Below, one piece after another: positions 1 to 8,186 of a stretch of 21,189 nt of DNA. The notes beneath the pieces are model-generated. The model searched no databases and was not told the DNA's origin. It saw only the letters and a program-made list of their open reading frames with translations. A program made the position numbers and the translations under genes. The stretch spans positions 1-21,189 of the forward strand of contig CAZHPZ010000026.1 in the NCBI GenBank assembly GCA_964534905.1, read 5' to 3'. The number at the start of each line of letters is the position of its first letter. Positions within the stretch are counted from its first letter, which is position 1. This stretch comes from RGIG4608 sp964534905 (GTDB lineage Bacteria > Bacillota > Clostridia > Oscillospirales > CAG-272).

Positions 1-12
1 ATTTTATAATGC

Positions 13-69
13 ATTATACATCGAATTTTTCAATGTGTTAATTTTATCACAAATCGTTATAAATTGCAA
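13..69 (-). promoter_or_regulatory. Tandem sigma-A-like promoters reading out of the window
   Basis: Two promoter-like sets point left on the minus strand. One is TTAACA (36-41) with TATAAT (13-18) and a 17-base spacer. The other is TTGCAA (64-69) with TAAAAT (41-46), also with a 17-base spacer. They lie in an A/T-rich gap (1-143) that has no convincing gene, and they would drive a gene that begins to the left of the window. The A/T richness makes chance matches possible. Confidence 0.4.
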
Positions 70-143
70 TAGTTTTTTTGAGAAAAATCTATTAATTTTT
101 TCACAAATATGAAGAAGATTTTTGTGCCATTTTATAAAAACAA

Positions 144-178
144 AAAAGGATGCTCAACACAAAATCGAGTATCCTTTT
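144..178 (-). terminator. Rho-independent terminator of the DUF1385 gene
   Basis: A 12-base stem (144-155 with 167-178, one G-T wobble) encloses an 11-base loop. On the minus strand it is followed by a T-rich tract. It lies about 40 bases beyond the stop codon at 216, so the DUF1385 transcript ends here. Confidence 0.85.
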
Positions 179-215
179 CAGTATTGTATTTGAAGCCTGA
201 CGACTGCACAAGATT

Positions 216-1160
216 TTATCCGATGATATCGGAGCCGTCTTCGGGAATGACTTCCTCTATTGCCGCTATTGCACATTCTATCATCGAATCGTCCGGTTCA
301 AGCACCGTTATTCTCTGAAGCCAAAGTCCGGGAGCCGAAATAATTCTCGTAAAAGCATTATCGTGTCTGCCCGCAAGCTTGATAAGCTCGTAGCCTATTC
401 CCATAGTCAAGGGGAGAAGCAATATCTTAATAAGTGTGCGAAGAACTGTACCTATCTGCGGAGGAATGAGCATTCCGATGAAAATGCCGACAAGCACCAT
501 AAGGACGAGGAAGCTCGTTCCGCATCTCGGATGAAATCTTCCCTGCACTCTTACGTTTTCAACTGTAAGGTCAAGGCCCGCCTCGTAGCAGAATATCGTT
601 TTGTGCTCGGCGCCGTGATATCTGAACGTCCTCTTGATATCGGGCATTTGAGAAACCGCCGCCATATATCCGACAAGTATCGCTATTTTAAGCACACCCT
701 CAAACAAAGATTTAAGAAATCTGTTTGCGAAAAATTCGGGATTTATGAGTGAAATAAGACTGTAAAGAAATGTGGGCAGCGCTATGAAAAGTCCTATCGA
801 GAGACAAACCGCAAGAACGCCGGAAACGACGCCTACCACCGCCATAACGCCCTTACTCTCTTCCTTTTCGTCCTCTTCAAGTCCCGATATCTCCGCGCTC
901 CTCATAAGCGATTTATATCCGCTTATCATAGAGTCCGCAAAATTGAACACTCCGCGAACAACCGGAATTTTTTTGAGCTTTTCGAGCATTCCGTCCTTAT
1001 CCGAGCTGCTGTTATCCCACTTTTCGACAACTATCTCTCCGTTTGTACCTCTGACCGCCATTGCGCTCTTCTTCGGTCCGCGCATCATAATTCCTTCTAT
1101 AAGCGCCTGACCGCCTATCGAGGTCTTTTTGGCGGCTTTTATCTTATTGTTTTCCGACAT
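216..1160 (-). CDS. yqhQ: DUF1385 family integral membrane protein (YqhQ-like)
   Basis: This 314-residue protein matches the DUF1385/YqhQ family, whose members are about 300 residues long and of unsettled biochemical function. Near the N-terminus it has the motif GGQALIEGIMMRGP, and mid-protein it has RYHGAEHKTI and a RCGTSF segment, all family hallmarks. Three strongly hydrophobic regions suggest several membrane spans: a long one after the acidic GLEEDEKEE stretch, one before the RYHGAEHK motif, and a C-terminal pair. The start at 1160 is chosen because GGAG lies about seven bases before this ATG; the frame stays open to 1247 without a better site. In many Firmicutes this family sits beside rpmE, prmC or prfA, but here the gene stands alone between two terminators. 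The family call is firm; the function is not known. Confidence 0.88.
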   Translation of the reverse strand: MSENNKIKAAKKTSIGGQALIEGIMMRGPKKSAMAVRGTNGEIVVEKWDNSSSDKDGMLEKLKKIPVVRGVFNFADSMISGYKSLMRSAEISGLEEDEKEESKGVMAVVGVVSGVLAVCLSIGLFIALPTFLYSLISLINPEFFANRFLKSLFEGVLKIAILVGYMAAVSQMPDIKRTFRYHGAEHKTIFCYEAGLDLTVENVRVQGRFHPRCGTSFLVLMVLVGIFIGMLIPPQIGTVLRTLIKILLLPLTMGIGYELIKLAGRHDNAFTRIISAPGLWLQRITVLEPDDSMIECAIAAIEEVIPEDGSDIIG

Positions 1161-1210
1161 ATATACTCCGTTCTGCCGACAGGCAAAATAATCTACTAAT
1201 AAGACAGTAT

Positions 1211-1240
1211 AATATATAATTGTTAACGGTTCGTGAACAA
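1211..1240 (-). promoter_or_regulatory. Possible promoter of the DUF1385 gene
   Basis: TTGTTC (1235-1240) and TATATT (1211-1216) are separated by 18 bases on the minus strand. They lie between the PRPP synthetase terminator and the DUF1385 start, where a promoter is expected. Both hexamers are imperfect. Confidence 0.35.
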
Positions 1241-1252
1241 AACACATTTGTT

Positions 1253-1283
1253 AAAAAATCCTCTGCGCCGCAGAGGATTTTTT
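1253..1283 (-). terminator. Terminator of the PRPP synthetase gene
   Basis: A 31-base near-perfect palindrome has 15-base arms (1253-1267 and 1269-1283) and A/T ends. It sits four bases beyond the stop codon at 1287. On the minus strand it ends in a run of six T residues. The symmetry means it could work in both directions, but the only gene reading into it is on the minus strand. Confidence 0.92.
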
Positions 1284-1286
1284 GTA

Positions 1287-2399
1287 TCAAACCTTATTAT
1301 ATTTAGCAAGGATATTGTTGATTCTGTCAACAGGCTCAAGAAGCTTGCTGATAGTATCGTCGTGATTGAGCGTATCAATGATATACGCCACGTATTTGCA
1401 CATATTTACTTCACAATACCAGGGCTTGTCCAAAAGCTCGGGCTTGCGGTAGACAAGATTCGTCGTAAAGACCTTGTCGATAAGTCCCTGCTCATATGCG
1501 GCGTCAAACTTATCAAATCCGTCGGTGAAGAGTCCGAACGTGGCAAAGTTAAATATACGCTTTGCGCCCTTCATCTTAAGCTGTCTTGCAACGTCAAGCA
1601 AGCTCTCGCCGGAGGATATCATATCGTCTACGATGATAACGTCCTTGCCCGTAAGGTCGGAGCCGAGATACTCGTGCGCCTCTATGGGGTTATGACCGTT
1701 AACTATCACCGAATAGTTTCTTCTCTTGTAGAACATACCGATATCTATACCGAGCACGGATGAATAGTACATACATCTTTGCATTGCGCCCTCATCGGGA
1801 GATATCATAACAAGATGATCCTTATCTATCTTTATATCGGGAATGTTCTTAATAAGAGCCTTTATCATCTGGTATGTGGGCTGAACATTATCAAATCCCG
1901 AGAGCGGAACTGCATTGTTAATTCGAGGGTCGTGCGCGTCAAAGGTCAAAATGTTGGTAACGCCCATCGAAACAAGCTCCTGAAGCATAAGTGCGCAATC
2001 AAGCGACTCACGTGCGCTTCTCTTGTGCTGACGTCCCTCATAAAGCATAAGCATTATTACCGTGATACGTCTTGCCTTTCCCGCAACCGCGGCAATGGCA
2101 CGCTTAAGATCGCAATAGTGATCGTCAGGGCTCATAGGCACACGCATTCCGTACATATCGTAGGTTATGCTGTAATTAAAGACGTCCGTGATGATATAAA
2201 CGTCATCACCTCGCAATGTTTCATGAAGAATGCATTTTGCCTCACCCGTGCTGAATCGCGGACAGTCGTGGTCAACGACAAACGTCTCATCATCCTGTGA
2301 TTTACGCCATTCCTTAAGGTAGCTGTCAACCTGCGAAACGAATTGCTCACAGCCCTTCATTCCTATAATGCGCAGCTCGCCGTAGAGTTCTTTTTTCAT
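1287..2399 (-). CDS. prs: Ribose-phosphate pyrophosphokinase (divergent, long form)
   Basis: The 370-residue product matches ribose-phosphate diphosphokinases, which transfer pyrophosphate from ATP to ribose 5-phosphate to make PRPP for nucleotide, histidine and tryptophan synthesis in the cytoplasm. The two-lobed type I phosphoribosyltransferase plan is visible. A basic segment YEGRQHKRSARES is near residue 120, FDAHDPRINN near residue 155, and a PRPP-binding loop VIIVDDMISSGES near residue 255. Canonical bacterial enzymes are about 315 residues and have a DTGGT-type loop, so this is the longer, divergent form seen in Clostridia. The start ATG follows a GGGGGA ribosome site by about 11 bases. 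It is a single-gene transcript with a promoter at 2438-2467 and a terminator at 1253-1283. The family is clear; catalytic competence is inferred. Confidence 0.86.
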   Translation of the reverse strand: MKKELYGELRIIGMKGCEQFVSQVDSYLKEWRKSQDDETFVVDHDCPRFSTGEAKCILHETLRGDDVYIITDVFNYSITYDMYGMRVPMSPDDHYCDLKRAIAAVAGKARRITVIMLMLYEGRQHKRSARESLDCALMLQELVSMGVTNILTFDAHDPRINNAVPLSGFDNVQPTYQMIKALIKNIPDIKIDKDHLVMISPDEGAMQRCMYYSSVLGIDIGMFYKRRNYSVIVNGHNPIEAHEYLGSDLTGKDVIIVDDMISSGESLLDVARQLKMKGAKRIFNFATFGLFTDGFDKFDAAYEQGLIDKVFTTNLVYRKPELLDKPWYCEVNMCKYVAYIIDTLNHDDTISKLLEPVDRINNILAKYNKV

Positions 2400-2437
2400 A
2401 ATAGTGAAATCCCCCGAAAATATTCAAATTACGGCAT

Positions 2438-2467
2438 ATTATAACATATATCGCACCGTTTTTGCAA
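2438..2467 (-). promoter_or_regulatory. Promoter of the PRPP synthetase gene
   Basis: TTGCAA (2462-2467) and a perfect TATAAT (2438-2443) are spaced by 18 bases on the minus strand, about 40 bases upstream of the start at 2399. An inverted repeat (2477-2517) lies directly upstream. Confidence 0.7.
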
Positions 2468-2476
2468 TATCTTTTT

Positions 2477-2517
2477 CGCCTTTTCGAAATATTTTGTCAT
2501 TTTGTCGAAAAAAGGCG
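2477..2517. repeat. Imperfect inverted repeat upstream of the prs promoter
   Basis: The arms are CGCCTTTTCGA (2477-2487) and TCGAAAAAAGGCG (2505-2517), with an A/T-rich centre. The repeat lies between the mutS2 stop and the prs -35 element. It lacks a T-run on the minus-strand exit side, so it is a poor intrinsic terminator for mutS2. It could be an operator or a weak terminator. Confidence 0.45.
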
Positions 2518-2550
2518 ATTTATTTTCATAATTTGCTCGAATTTGACCAA

Positions 2551-4941
2551 TTATTTAAGCTCGACAACGGTGACTCCGCCGTCTCCCTCTCCGTACTGAC
2601 CTATTCTGAACGACTTTATTCGTCCGTCACGCTTAAGATGCTCCCAAAGAGCTTTTTTCAGCGCACCCGTTCCCTTTCCGTGTATCAGTCTTACCGAATT
2701 ATATCCGACAAGCATAGCCTCGTCAAAATATTTATCGACTGCAAGCCACGCCTCGTCGCCCATCATTCCGCGAAGATCTATCTCATCACGGCAATTTCTG
2801 CTGACGGTTGCCTTATAGTCTCCGGCAGCCGTTTTCTTGCCCGATCTGTCGGTAAATGACGGAGAATTTTCAATCAGCTTCAGATTTTTGATTTTGGTTT
2901 TCGTCTTTATAATTCCCGCCTGAACGGTAACATTGCCGTTCTTATCGGGCTTTTCCACAACAAAGCCCGTCTTGTCGATGTTTATGATATATACCTCGTC
3001 GCCGACCTTAAGGTCTCTTGGCAGAACGTACTTCTCATCCGTCTTTTCTTCAACGGGATTATATTTATTCTCGTTTTCACGAATATAAGCGCGCACTCTG
3101 CGTCTTGTACCGTCAAGCTCGTCGCCGAGTCTTTCGCTGTCCTTAAGCTTTCTTACCTTATCAAGCTCGGAAAGAATGTAATCGCTCGACGCCTTTGCAC
3201 TTTGCACAATGGCGTTCGCCTTTGAATGTGCGCTTTCAAGCTCACGCTCCGCCTCGCCGAGTCTTGCTTTTATAAGCTTCTCATTCTCCGCCTTGAATTT
3301 TTCATACTCCGTGCGAAGACGCTCTGCCTCCGCTCTTTCCTTTTCCATTTGGATACGGCTCTCCTCAAGGCGCTCTATAACGCTCTCAAAGCTTCTGTCG
3401 TCCGTTTCTATAAAGCCTCTTGCGCGCTCGACGATCTTCACATCAAGCCCGAGCTTTTCGGAAATCGCAAACGCATTCGATTTGCCCGGCGCTCCTATTA
3501 TAAGCCTATATGTCGGCTTAAGCGTGGAAACGTCGAATTCACACGACGCGTTGCAAACGCCCTCTGTTTGAAGTGCATAAGCCTTAAGCTCGGCATAGTG
3601 TGTTGTCGCCATACACATAGCGCCCGACTCTCTGACCGCCTCTATAATCGAATGCGCAAGCGCCGCACCCTCAACGGGGTCCGTACCCGCGCAAAGCTCA
3701 TCGAAAAGCACAAGAGAGGACGGAGTTATTCCGTCAAGCATCTTAACTATGCTTACCATATGCGAGCTGAACGTTGAAAGAGACTGTTCTATGCTTTGCT
3801 GATCTCCTATATCGGCGAAAATATTATCGAAAATGCATATCTCGCTTCCCTCATCAGCAGGAATGTGAAGTCCCGACTGTGCCATAAGCGCAAGCAAGCC
3901 GAGAGTTTTAAGCGTAACCGTTTTTCCTCCGGTATTGGGACCTGTTATTATGAGTGTATCGTTTCCGCCGTCTATGCGAAGATCTATCGGCACTACCCTG
4001 TCCTTATCTATAAGCGGATGCCTTGCGTGCTTCAGATTCACCGTTCTTTCTCTCGGAATTGAGGGTGAGACGCCTCTCATTCTCTCGGAGAGTGTAGCAC
4101 AGGCAAAGCAGAACGCTATCTCCGAAATATTTCTGCAGTTCAGCCACAACGCACGTGAGGTATCGCTCACAGCCGCCGACAGCTCCGCAAGTATACGTTC
4201 TATCTCATGTTCCTCGCGTGAGCGCAAAATGTTAAGCTCGTTATTTGCGTCAACCACCTGGGACGGCTCCACGAATATGGTTGCTCCGGATGCGGATGTA
4301 TCGTGAACGAGTCCTCTTATCTCGTTTTTGCACTCAGCCTTGACAGGAACGACGTATCTGCCGTTTCGCATCGTAACTATATTTTCCTGAAGATATTTCG
4401 AATGCGAGCCAACACTCACATATTGCTGAAGAATATCCTTTATTCTGTTGTTTTCGTTTCTTATTTTGCGTCTTATATCCGCAAGAGCCGGGCTTGCCTC
4501 ATCCGCCATAATCTCCTCAGAGATTATGGAACGGAATATTCTCTCCTCAAGCCGACGGTCGGGTATAAGTCGTTCAAAAAGCTCGTCAAGCACCGTATCG
4601 AAAAGCTTGTTTCCGTTAATGTAATCAAGAAGCATCCTCGATGTTCTGAGAACAGCGCCTACGTCAAGCAGCTCTCGCATGGAAAGCACGGCTCCCTTTT
4701 CGGCTCTCTCGCACGACGCCGAAATATCCTTAATATTATCAAATGTCGGAAGCCCCTTTGCACCGAGCAGTCTGCGTGCGTCTGTCGTTCTTCTCTGACG
4801 TCTTATTATAATGTCCGCCCGTTCACTCGGCTCAAGAGACAAGCAAAGCGCACGTGCACCGTCTGTTGCGGCACACTCGGCAAGCAATGCCCTTACCTTG
4901 TCGAATTCAAGCGTGGTAAATAAATTTTCAGAATATCTCAT
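2551..4941 (-). CDS. mutS2: MutS2 ATPase / Smr-domain endonuclease
   Basis: At 796 residues this matches MutS2 in length and layout. It has the N-terminal core and lever region, then a P-loop TGPNTGGKT near residue 333. The Walker B region LVLFDELCAGTDP is near residue 410, followed by a long charged coiled-coil stretch at about 510-620. A small beta-rich KOW-like segment is near 645-695, and a C-terminal Smr domain (about 720-796) carries DLRG and HGKGTG. It lacks the mismatch-binding N-terminal domain of MutS. In Firmicutes MutS2 has been linked to suppression of recombination and to rescue of collided ribosomes, where the Smr domain acts as a nuclease. It is the last gene of the yqfC-recO operon, eight bases after the recO stop. 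An AGGA site precedes the ATG by about six bases. No clear intrinsic terminator follows it. Confidence 0.95.
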   Translation of the reverse strand: MRYSENLFTTLEFDKVRALLAECAATDGARALCLSLEPSERADIIIRRQRRTTDARRLLGAKGLPTFDNIKDISASCERAEKGAVLSMRELLDVGAVLRTSRMLLDYINGNKLFDTVLDELFERLIPDRRLEERIFRSIISEEIMADEASPALADIRRKIRNENNRIKDILQQYVSVGSHSKYLQENIVTMRNGRYVVPVKAECKNEIRGLVHDTSASGATIFVEPSQVVDANNELNILRSREEHEIERILAELSAAVSDTSRALWLNCRNISEIAFCFACATLSERMRGVSPSIPRERTVNLKHARHPLIDKDRVVPIDLRIDGGNDTLIITGPNTGGKTVTLKTLGLLALMAQSGLHIPADEGSEICIFDNIFADIGDQQSIEQSLSTFSSHMVSIVKMLDGITPSSLVLFDELCAGTDPVEGAALAHSIIEAVRESGAMCMATTHYAELKAYALQTEGVCNASCEFDVSTLKPTYRLIIGAPGKSNAFAISEKLGLDVKIVERARGFIETDDRSFESVIERLEESRIQMEKERAEAERLRTEYEKFKAENEKLIKARLGEAERELESAHSKANAIVQSAKASSDYILSELDKVRKLKDSERLGDELDGTRRRVRAYIRENENKYNPVEEKTDEKYVLPRDLKVGDEVYIINIDKTGFVVEKPDKNGNVTVQAGIIKTKTKIKNLKLIENSPSFTDRSGKKTAAGDYKATVSRNCRDEIDLRGMMGDEAWLAVDKYFDEAMLVGYNSVRLIHGKGTGALKKALWEHLKRDGRIKSFRIGQYGEGDGGVTVVELK

Positions 4942-4949
4942 TATCTTTC

Positions 4950-5744
4950 CTATAAAATCGAATAATACAAATCAAGCGAATCAAATCCTCTGCCGAGATG
5001 ATTAAGCAGATAGCTCTCACACGCCCCTGCAAATGCTTCAAGATCGGATGCACTTGACATATTGAATGAAAAAATCCTTTCGGCTCCCGCCCCGAGCACA
5101 TATCTGACTGCGGCAAGCGACGCAGGCGTGAGCGGTGATAGCACACTGCTCTCCCTTAGGTCGTCATACGCCGAGCGTGCTCGTCCGACTGCCGAGCTTG
5201 CCCTTTTATCAAGGCATTCCGAGCAGATGAGTGCTCCGTTCATTACATCGAAATACGGCGTTGACATATCGGATCTGCCGCACTCCTCACACACCGACAC
5301 ATCGGGCATATATCCCGACACTGCCGCCGCACGAAGCTCGAACACCGCCTTTATCTGTGAGAGCGGTCGCATATCGGTCATTACGGCAAAAAGCGTATTC
5401 AAAGTCAGCTTCAGCATCTGAGAGCAATCGGTATCCTCTCCCGTAAGCTCATATGCCACGTCGCATATGTACGAAGCAAGAAAAAGCTTTTGCACGTCGT
5501 CACGAAGCCTGTAAAACATCTCATAGGACGAGCCGCTCCTCACCCAAGAATAATTTTCTCTGCGGTTTATTTCAAAATTTCCGTAAACATATGGCTGAGC
5601 AATACCCACAAGCTTGCTCTTCATCGAGCGTGCGCCCTTAACGACGGCATTCACCTGCCCGTCGGGCGTCAGTACGGTGATAAGTCTGTCATTATCACCG
5701 CTGTTCTGCGCACGTATTACAAGCCCGTCCGTCGTGTAAATCAT
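4950..5744 (-). CDS. recO: DNA repair protein RecO
   Basis: RecO (264 residues here, family about 240-260) helps load RecA and anneals single strands in the RecF pathway. The N-terminal OB-fold region starts with IYTTDGLVIRAQNSGDNDRLITV-like sequence, typical of RecO. A four-cysteine zinc finger, CEEC about 20 residues before CSEC, lies mid-protein, followed by the helical C-terminal domain ending in a leucine-rich tail. The frame could begin at a TTG at 5750, but the GGGAG ribosome site sits about seven bases before the ATG at 5744 and would almost abut the TTG, so 5744 is preferred. It lies 21 bases after era, in the common era-recO order. Confidence 0.94.
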   Translation of the reverse strand: MIYTTDGLVIRAQNSGDNDRLITVLTPDGQVNAVVKGARSMKSKLVGIAQPYVYGNFEINRRENYSWVRSGSSYEMFYRLRDDVQKLFLASYICDVAYELTGEDTDCSQMLKLTLNTLFAVMTDMRPLSQIKAVFELRAAAVSGYMPDVSVCEECGRSDMSTPYFDVMNGALICSECLDKRASSAVGRARSAYDDLRESSVLSPLTPASLAAVRYVLGAGAERIFSFNMSSASDLEAFAGACESYLLNHLGRGFDSLDLYYSIL

Positions 5745-5765
5745 AACCAAACTCCCGAATTTATC

Positions 5766-6653
5766 TTATTCCTCGTCGTGATAACCGAAGTTTCCGACGG
5801 TTCTTGCGCTTTCACGCCAATTTTCCTTAACCTTTACCCAAAGATTGAGGTATACCTTCTTACCGAGAAGCTTTTCAAGGTCGTCGCGGGCATAGGTGCC
5901 TACCATTTTAAGCTCCTTGCCTCCTTTTCCGACAATTATACCCTTATGACTTGCCTTCTCGCAGAATATTTCCGCACGAATACGAACAAGCGTGCCCTCA
6001 TCGCGGAATTCCTCTATTACAACCGCAACTCCGTGCGGAATCTCCTTATTCAAGGTTCTGAGTATCTTTTCACGGATTATTTCCGCCGCCATCTGGCGAA
6101 GCGGCTGATCCGTTATCATATCGTCCGGGAAGAACCAATCTCCCTCCGAAAGAAATTTCGATATTTCAGAGAGAAGTGCGTCCACTTGCTCGCCCTTCTT
6201 TGCACAGATCGGCACAAATGCGTCGAAATCGCACATTTCGGCATATTTGGATATCGTCTCTGCTATCTGCTCACGTCGGTAAAGATCAACCTTGTTGAGT
6301 GCGAGAATTGCCGGAATGCCGCTCTTCTTGACGTATCCCATTATATCCTCCTCAACTCTGCTTATCTCCTTGCCCGCGTCAGCGACAAGCACTATTGCAT
6401 CGGCGTCGTGCATAGAATCGTTTGCTTCCTTGACCATAAAATCGCCGAGACTGTTCTTGGGCTGATGTATACCGGGAGTGTCAAGGAAAACGTACTGATC
6501 GTCGCCAACCGTGTGTATGCCTATTATCTTATTTCTCGTCGTTTGAGGCTTGCTTGAAACGATAGCCACCTTTTCTCCGAGAATTCTGTTCATAAGCGTT
6601 GATTTTCCGACATTGGGTCTTCCTACTATTGCTATAAATCCTGTTCTTTTCAT
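5766..6653 (-). CDS. era: GTPase Era
   Basis: Era binds the 3' end of 16S rRNA and acts in 30S subunit assembly. The 295-residue protein has all G motifs: GRPNVGKST (G1), DTPG (G3), NKVD (G4) and CAKKG (G5). A C-terminal KH RNA-binding domain with GIIVGKGG lies near residue 235. The family is usually about 300 residues. A GTG at 6659 is in frame, but it overlaps the AGAGGTGG ribosome site; the ATG at 6653 lies about five bases after GAGG and is the likely start. It sits between ybeY (14-base gap) and recO. The dgkA and cdd genes found before era in Bacillus are absent here. Confidence 0.96.
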   Translation of the reverse strand: MKRTGFIAIVGRPNVGKSTLMNRILGEKVAIVSSKPQTTRNKIIGIHTVGDDQYVFLDTPGIHQPKNSLGDFMVKEANDSMHDADAIVLVADAGKEISRVEEDIMGYVKKSGIPAILALNKVDLYRREQIAETISKYAEMCDFDAFVPICAKKGEQVDALLSEISKFLSEGDWFFPDDMITDQPLRQMAAEIIREKILRTLNKEIPHGVAVVIEEFRDEGTLVRIRAEIFCEKASHKGIIVGKGGKELKMVGTYARDDLEKLLGKKVYLNLWVKVKENWRESARTVGNFGYHDEE

Positions 6654-6667
6654 ATCCACCTCTGTAC

Positions 6668-7150
6668 TTATCCGACGGAAAGTCCGAGTCTTTCCATAAT
6701 GTCGCTCTGACGTCTTCTCATATCGGCGTCGTCCTCATCGCTGAGCTCGTGATCGTATCCGAGCAGATGAAGCATTGAATGTGCAGTAAGGAACGCAACC
6801 TCCCTCTCAAACGAATGACCGTATTCGTTAGCCTGCTCCATAGCACGCTCAAGAGAGATAACTATATCTCCGAGATTGCAGGAGAGATCGTCGAAAAACG
6901 GTTCCTCGCTCTCACCCTCATAGTCGAGAAGCGGAAAGGAAAGCACGTCCGTGGGTGCGTCCTTACCTCTGAATTTCGCATTCAGCTCACGAATGCCATC
7001 GTTGTCGGTAAAGGTAACGCTGACCTCGGTATCGTTCTCCATGCCCTCATAATCGAGAGTTTCCTCGATAGTACGGCGAATAAGCATCTTGAGCTTATAG
7101 TGAATAGCGTGCTTTGTCTGATTATTTTCAAAATAAATTTTAAGCTTCAT
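6668..7150 (-). CDS. ybeY: Endoribonuclease / rRNA maturation factor YbeY
   Basis: This 160-residue protein carries the UPF0054/YbeY metal site HSMLHLLGYDHE (three histidines in an H-x3-H-x5-H pattern) near residue 130. It also has the upstream FRGKDAPTDVLSFP motif. YbeY acts in 16S rRNA 3'-end maturation and ribosome quality control, and it binds Era, its neighbour here. An in-frame TTG at 7159 directly abuts the GAGG ribosome site; the ATG at 7150 is nine bases after it, so 7150 is used. The call is firm. Confidence 0.95.
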   Translation of the reverse strand: MKLKIYFENNQTKHAIHYKLKMLIRRTIEETLDYEGMENDTEVSVTFTDNDGIRELNAKFRGKDAPTDVLSFPLLDYEGESEEPFFDDLSCNLGDIVISLERAMEQANEYGHSFEREVAFLTAHSMLHLLGYDHELSDEDDADMRRRQSDIMERLGLSVG

Positions 7151-7162
7151 AATTTTCAACCT

Positions 7163-8185
7163 CTATTTTCTTTTATATGATTTGGCTTCGCTCTTGCGTT
7201 TTTCGGCGTTTTCCCTCGCCGTCTTTTCAAATTTATCATATGCGAGTATTATCTGCTGAACAAGTCTGTGACGAACTACATCCTTATCCGAGAAGCGATG
7301 CACGTGTATATCGTCAATACCCTCAAGGATATGAACCGCAGTCGCAAGTCCGCTTTTCTGTCCGTAAGGTAAATCTGTCTGTGTCAGATCTCCCGTAATT
7401 ACCGCCTTGGAATTAAATCCGAGACGCGTCAGAAACATTTTCATCTGCTCGGGAGTGGCATTTTGCGCCTCGTCGAGAATAATGAACGAATCGTCAAGCG
7501 TTCTTCCCCTCATATAAGCCAATGGCGCTATTTCTATCACCTGCTTTTCAAGCTGACGCTGATAATTTTCGACTCCCATCATATCGTAAAGTGCATCGTA
7601 AAGCGGACGAAGATAGGGATCTATCTTGCTCTGAAGGTCACCCGGCAAAAATCCGAGCTTTTCTCCCGCCTCTATCGCCGGTCGGGTAAGTATTATTCGG
7701 CTCACCTGTCTGTCACGCAACGCCTTTACCGCCATAGCGACGGCAAGATAGGTCTTTCCCGTTCCCGCAGGACCCACGCCGAAAACTATCGTATTCTTTT
7801 TTATCGCTTCGACATACTGCCTCTGACCGACCGTTTTTGCCTTTATCGGCTTTCCCTTGCTCGTAACGAATACACAGTCGTCTCCGTAGCTTTGCGTAAG
7901 TGCATCACCGTTTCCGTCGCCCACCATGCTTATCGCATAATTAACGGTATGCTCGCTTATCTCCGCGTCGGTTCCCGCAAGCGAAACAAGGTGCTCTATC
8001 ACTCTTGCCGCCATTGCGACATCACCCTCGTGACCGTCGATAACGATAGCGTCGCCCTCATCGGCTCGCCTATTCGATATGCGAACGGAAAAGGCGTTCT
8101 CCACCGCCCTGACGTTTGCGTCAAAGCAACCGAAAACACGGCTCGTTATTTCATTGTTTTCAACGTTTATTACCGTTTGACTCAT
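7163..8185 (-). CDS. phoH: PhoH family ATPase (PhoH-like, YbeZ type)
   Basis: The 340-residue protein has a short N-terminal nucleic-acid-binding-like region, then a helicase-type ATPase. Walker A is GPAGTGKT near residue 135, and Walker B is FIILDEAQNATPEQMK near 230. The tail is basic. PhoH proteins co-occur with ybeY across bacteria and are thought to act on RNA. The reading frame could start at a TTG at 8197, but GAGAGG lies four to five bases before the ATG at 8185, which starts one base after the yqfD stop. This tight junction suggests translational coupling. Confidence 0.93.
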   Translation of the reverse strand: MSQTVINVENNEITSRVFGCFDANVRAVENAFSVRISNRRADEGDAIVIDGHEGDVAMAARVIEHLVSLAGTDAEISEHTVNYAISMVGDGNGDALTQSYGDDCVFVTSKGKPIKAKTVGQRQYVEAIKKNTIVFGVGPAGTGKTYLAVAMAVKALRDRQVSRIILTRPAIEAGEKLGFLPGDLQSKIDPYLRPLYDALYDMMGVENYQRQLEKQVIEIAPLAYMRGRTLDDSFIILDEAQNATPEQMKMFLTRLGFNSKAVITGDLTQTDLPYGQKSGLATAVHILEGIDDIHVHRFSDKDVVRHRLVQQIILAYDKFEKTARENAEKRKSEAKSYKRK

Positions 8186-8186
8186 A

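Noticed and set aside
109..318. A 69-codon open frame on the plus strand at the left edge
   Set aside because: It runs through the DUF1385 terminator and into the 3' end of that gene, and has no ribosome binding site.
1220..1240. A LexA-type operator near the DUF1385 promoter, suggested by GTTC and GAAC half-sites
   Set aside because: The half-sites are arranged GTTC-AC-GAAC, the wrong order and spacing for the Gram-positive SOS box (GAAC-n4-GTTC).
2477..2517. An intrinsic terminator for mutS2
   Set aside because: The inverted repeat is imperfect and is followed on the minus strand by an A-rich rather than T-rich stretch.
5490..6557. A 355-codon open frame on the plus strand opposite recO and era
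   Set aside because: It is antisense to two clear genes with intact motifs, has no ribosome site and no recognisable domains. Long antisense frames arise here from codon bias.
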